A stretch of 53,709 nt of DNA from Propionibacteriaceae bacterium (lineage in GTDB: Bacteria > Actinomycetota > Actinomycetes > Propionibacteriales > Propionibacteriaceae): assembly GCA_031261485.1 (NCBI GenBank), contig JAISJO010000034.1, positions 1-53,709 on the forward strand, in the 5' to 3' direction. Each line of letters opens with the position of its first letter. The first letter of the stretch is position 1. This document shows positions 52,906 to 53,709 of the stretch, in pieces. A model generated the notes under the pieces. It searched no databases, was not told where the DNA came from, and was given only the letters and a program-made list of their open reading frames with translations. Made by a program: the position numbers and the translations under genes.

Positions 52906-53709
52906 ATGGAATCCATGACCGTGATTCCGCCCCTGTCCCTCGTCTCCCCCGCCGTGTGGCGCTCCCCCGATGTCTTGGAAGTGCCGCTGGCCTCCGGACC
53001 TTGTCTCTTGACTGGTGTGCCCACGCAGATGAAGCGCGCCGTCACCCTCTTGGATGGATATCACGCCACAGACGAACTTGAGGAGCTAGTTGGCCCGGTG
53101 TGGGCTCGTTGGCTCGTGGACACTCTGAAGACGCGCGACGGATTCGTTTCCACACAACGGCCCCAACCTCTGCGCGTCGATGTCACGGGGTCGGGATTGC
53201 TCGCCCACAAGCTGAAACGCGGCCTTGCGTCAGACGACACAGCCACGAGTCGGCTCGTGGTGGTGGCTTGCCCCACGTGGGAGGCAGATCGAGTCCTCAC
53301 CGACTCTCTGATCGCGTCGCGCACTGCCCATGTCGTCGTCACAGTCACGGACACCTTGGCCTCAGTGGGACCCTTCTGGGTTCCTGGGCGGGGGTCGTGC
53401 TTGCGGTGCATGGACTTGGCCCGCCGTGCCCATGACCCCTCGTGGCCTTTGGCCGTCTTCCAGCTCATGCAGGTCAAGGCTCGCCCTGACACTGTCCTCG
53501 CGTCCTGGGCCCTGGCAACAGTCGCCGCCCACGTCCGCGGCTTCAGTTCAGGCCACGAACCCGAATCAATGTCGTCCACCATCACGATGGACAGGTCGGG
53601 GGCTCTCACCTATCGCGCGTGGCCTCTTCATCCGGCGTGCCACTGCTCGGGTTCAGCCGACGCAAAGCAGCCAGCACTGTCGCCTTATCCGATGTCATCC
53701 ATAAGGGCG
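52906..53709 (+). CDS. ThiF/cyclodehydratase-like protein (TOMM E1-like), C-terminally incomplete
   Basis: An open frame of 268 codons running off the window. Two in-frame starts, ATG 52906 and ATG 52915, are possible. It resembles the actinobacterial Rv3196-type proteins annotated as bacteriocin-biosynthesis cyclodehydratase/ThiF-like: a PqqD-like N-terminal part, a VVVACPTWEADRVLTDSL segment, the zinc-type pair CLRCMDLARR (about residues 168-171), the VASWA-like helix TVLASWALATVAAH and a second HPACHC pair near the end. No precursor peptide gene is visible, and in this conserved locus the protein is more likely a housekeeping factor than a peptide-modifying enzyme. Confidence 0.75.
   Translation, partial: MESMTVIPPLSLVSPAVWRSPDVLEVPLASGPCLLTGVPTQMKRAVTLLDGYHATDELEELVGPVWARWLVDTLKTRDGFVSTQRPQPLRVDVTGSGLLAHKLKRGLASDDTATSRLVVVACPTWEADRVLTDSLIASRTAHVVVTVTDTLASVGPFWVPGRGSCLRCMDLARRAHDPSWPLAVFQLMQVKARPDTVLASWALATVAAHVRGFSSGHEPESMSSTITMDRSGALTYRAWPLHPACHCSGSADAKQPALSPYPMSSIRA

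Noticed and set aside
52906..53709. Active TOMM (azoline-peptide) biosynthesis cluster
   Set aside because: Only the ThiF/cyclodehydratase-like gene is visible, within a conserved housekeeping locus; no precursor peptide, dehydrogenase or transporter is seen.

Overview
The window reads as a chromosomal segment of a moderately high-GC actinobacterium, probably Actinomycetales (Actinomycetaceae-like). This rests on gene content, not on any search: nrdR-nrdJ, actinobacterial-type LexA boxes, UvrD2, AdnAB, NudC, PknG, DUF3107, UPF0182, the PDZ/Lon-like protease, the DUF2342 zincin and DUF5679. No rRNA, tRNA, CRISPR array or insertion sequence was recognised. Coding density is very high and no gene-free stretch exceeds 300 bases.

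Layout. (1) 1-4871, nucleotide supply and SOS control: partial nrdJ and nrdR (minus) behind a pair of NrdR boxes, a DUF2752 protein, an RDD-family protein with a strong hairpin terminator, a small membrane protein, and lexA. The last two are divergent across three LexA boxes. (2) 4956-22679, DNA break processing: a short UvrD2-like helicase (minus), a recC-recB-recD operon with ATGA overlaps (plus), nudC (minus), and adnA-adnB (minus). Two complete double-strand-break resection machines therefore lie within about 16 kb. The order adnA-adnB-nudC-uvrD2 follows the mycobacterial arrangement, with recCBD inserted between nudC and uvrD2.

(3) 22873-40549: fourteen genes all on the plus strand with gaps of 10 nt or less or with 1-4 nt overlaps. 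The first nine look like one signalling system: TelA, a small XpaC-like partner, a CbbX-type AAA ATPase, a four-helix membrane protein resembling GlnX, a coiled-coil protein, PknG (zinc knuckles, rubredoxin, kinase, TPR), a PP2C phosphatase with a zinc knuckle, a von Willebrand A (vWA) protein, and a zinc-ribbon FHA protein. The kinase, phosphatase, vWA, phospho-reader and TelA combination resembles the Ter/TerY-P stress modules, here fused with a PknG-GlnX sensory branch. It is followed without a break by DUF3107, ybaK, an active/inactive M16 peptidase pair, and a large SARP/AfsR-like regulator.

(4) 40680-46940: a 2086-residue secreted vWA/pilin-type adhesin with six isopeptide-type repeats, a 21-unit Pro-rich stalk, and a non-canonical sorting signal. 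(5) 46944-53709, actinobacterial core genes: UPF0182 and PDZ/Lon-like protease (minus), then a DUF2342 zincin whose metal motif looks altered, the 52-residue DUF5679 zinc ribbon, and a partial ThiF/cyclodehydratase-like protein (plus).

The strongest candidate for an undescribed system is 22873-34068, a TelA-PknG-PP2C-vWA-FHA module with a shared zinc-knuckle design and two C-terminal Thr-Thr tails that could be its phospho-acceptors.
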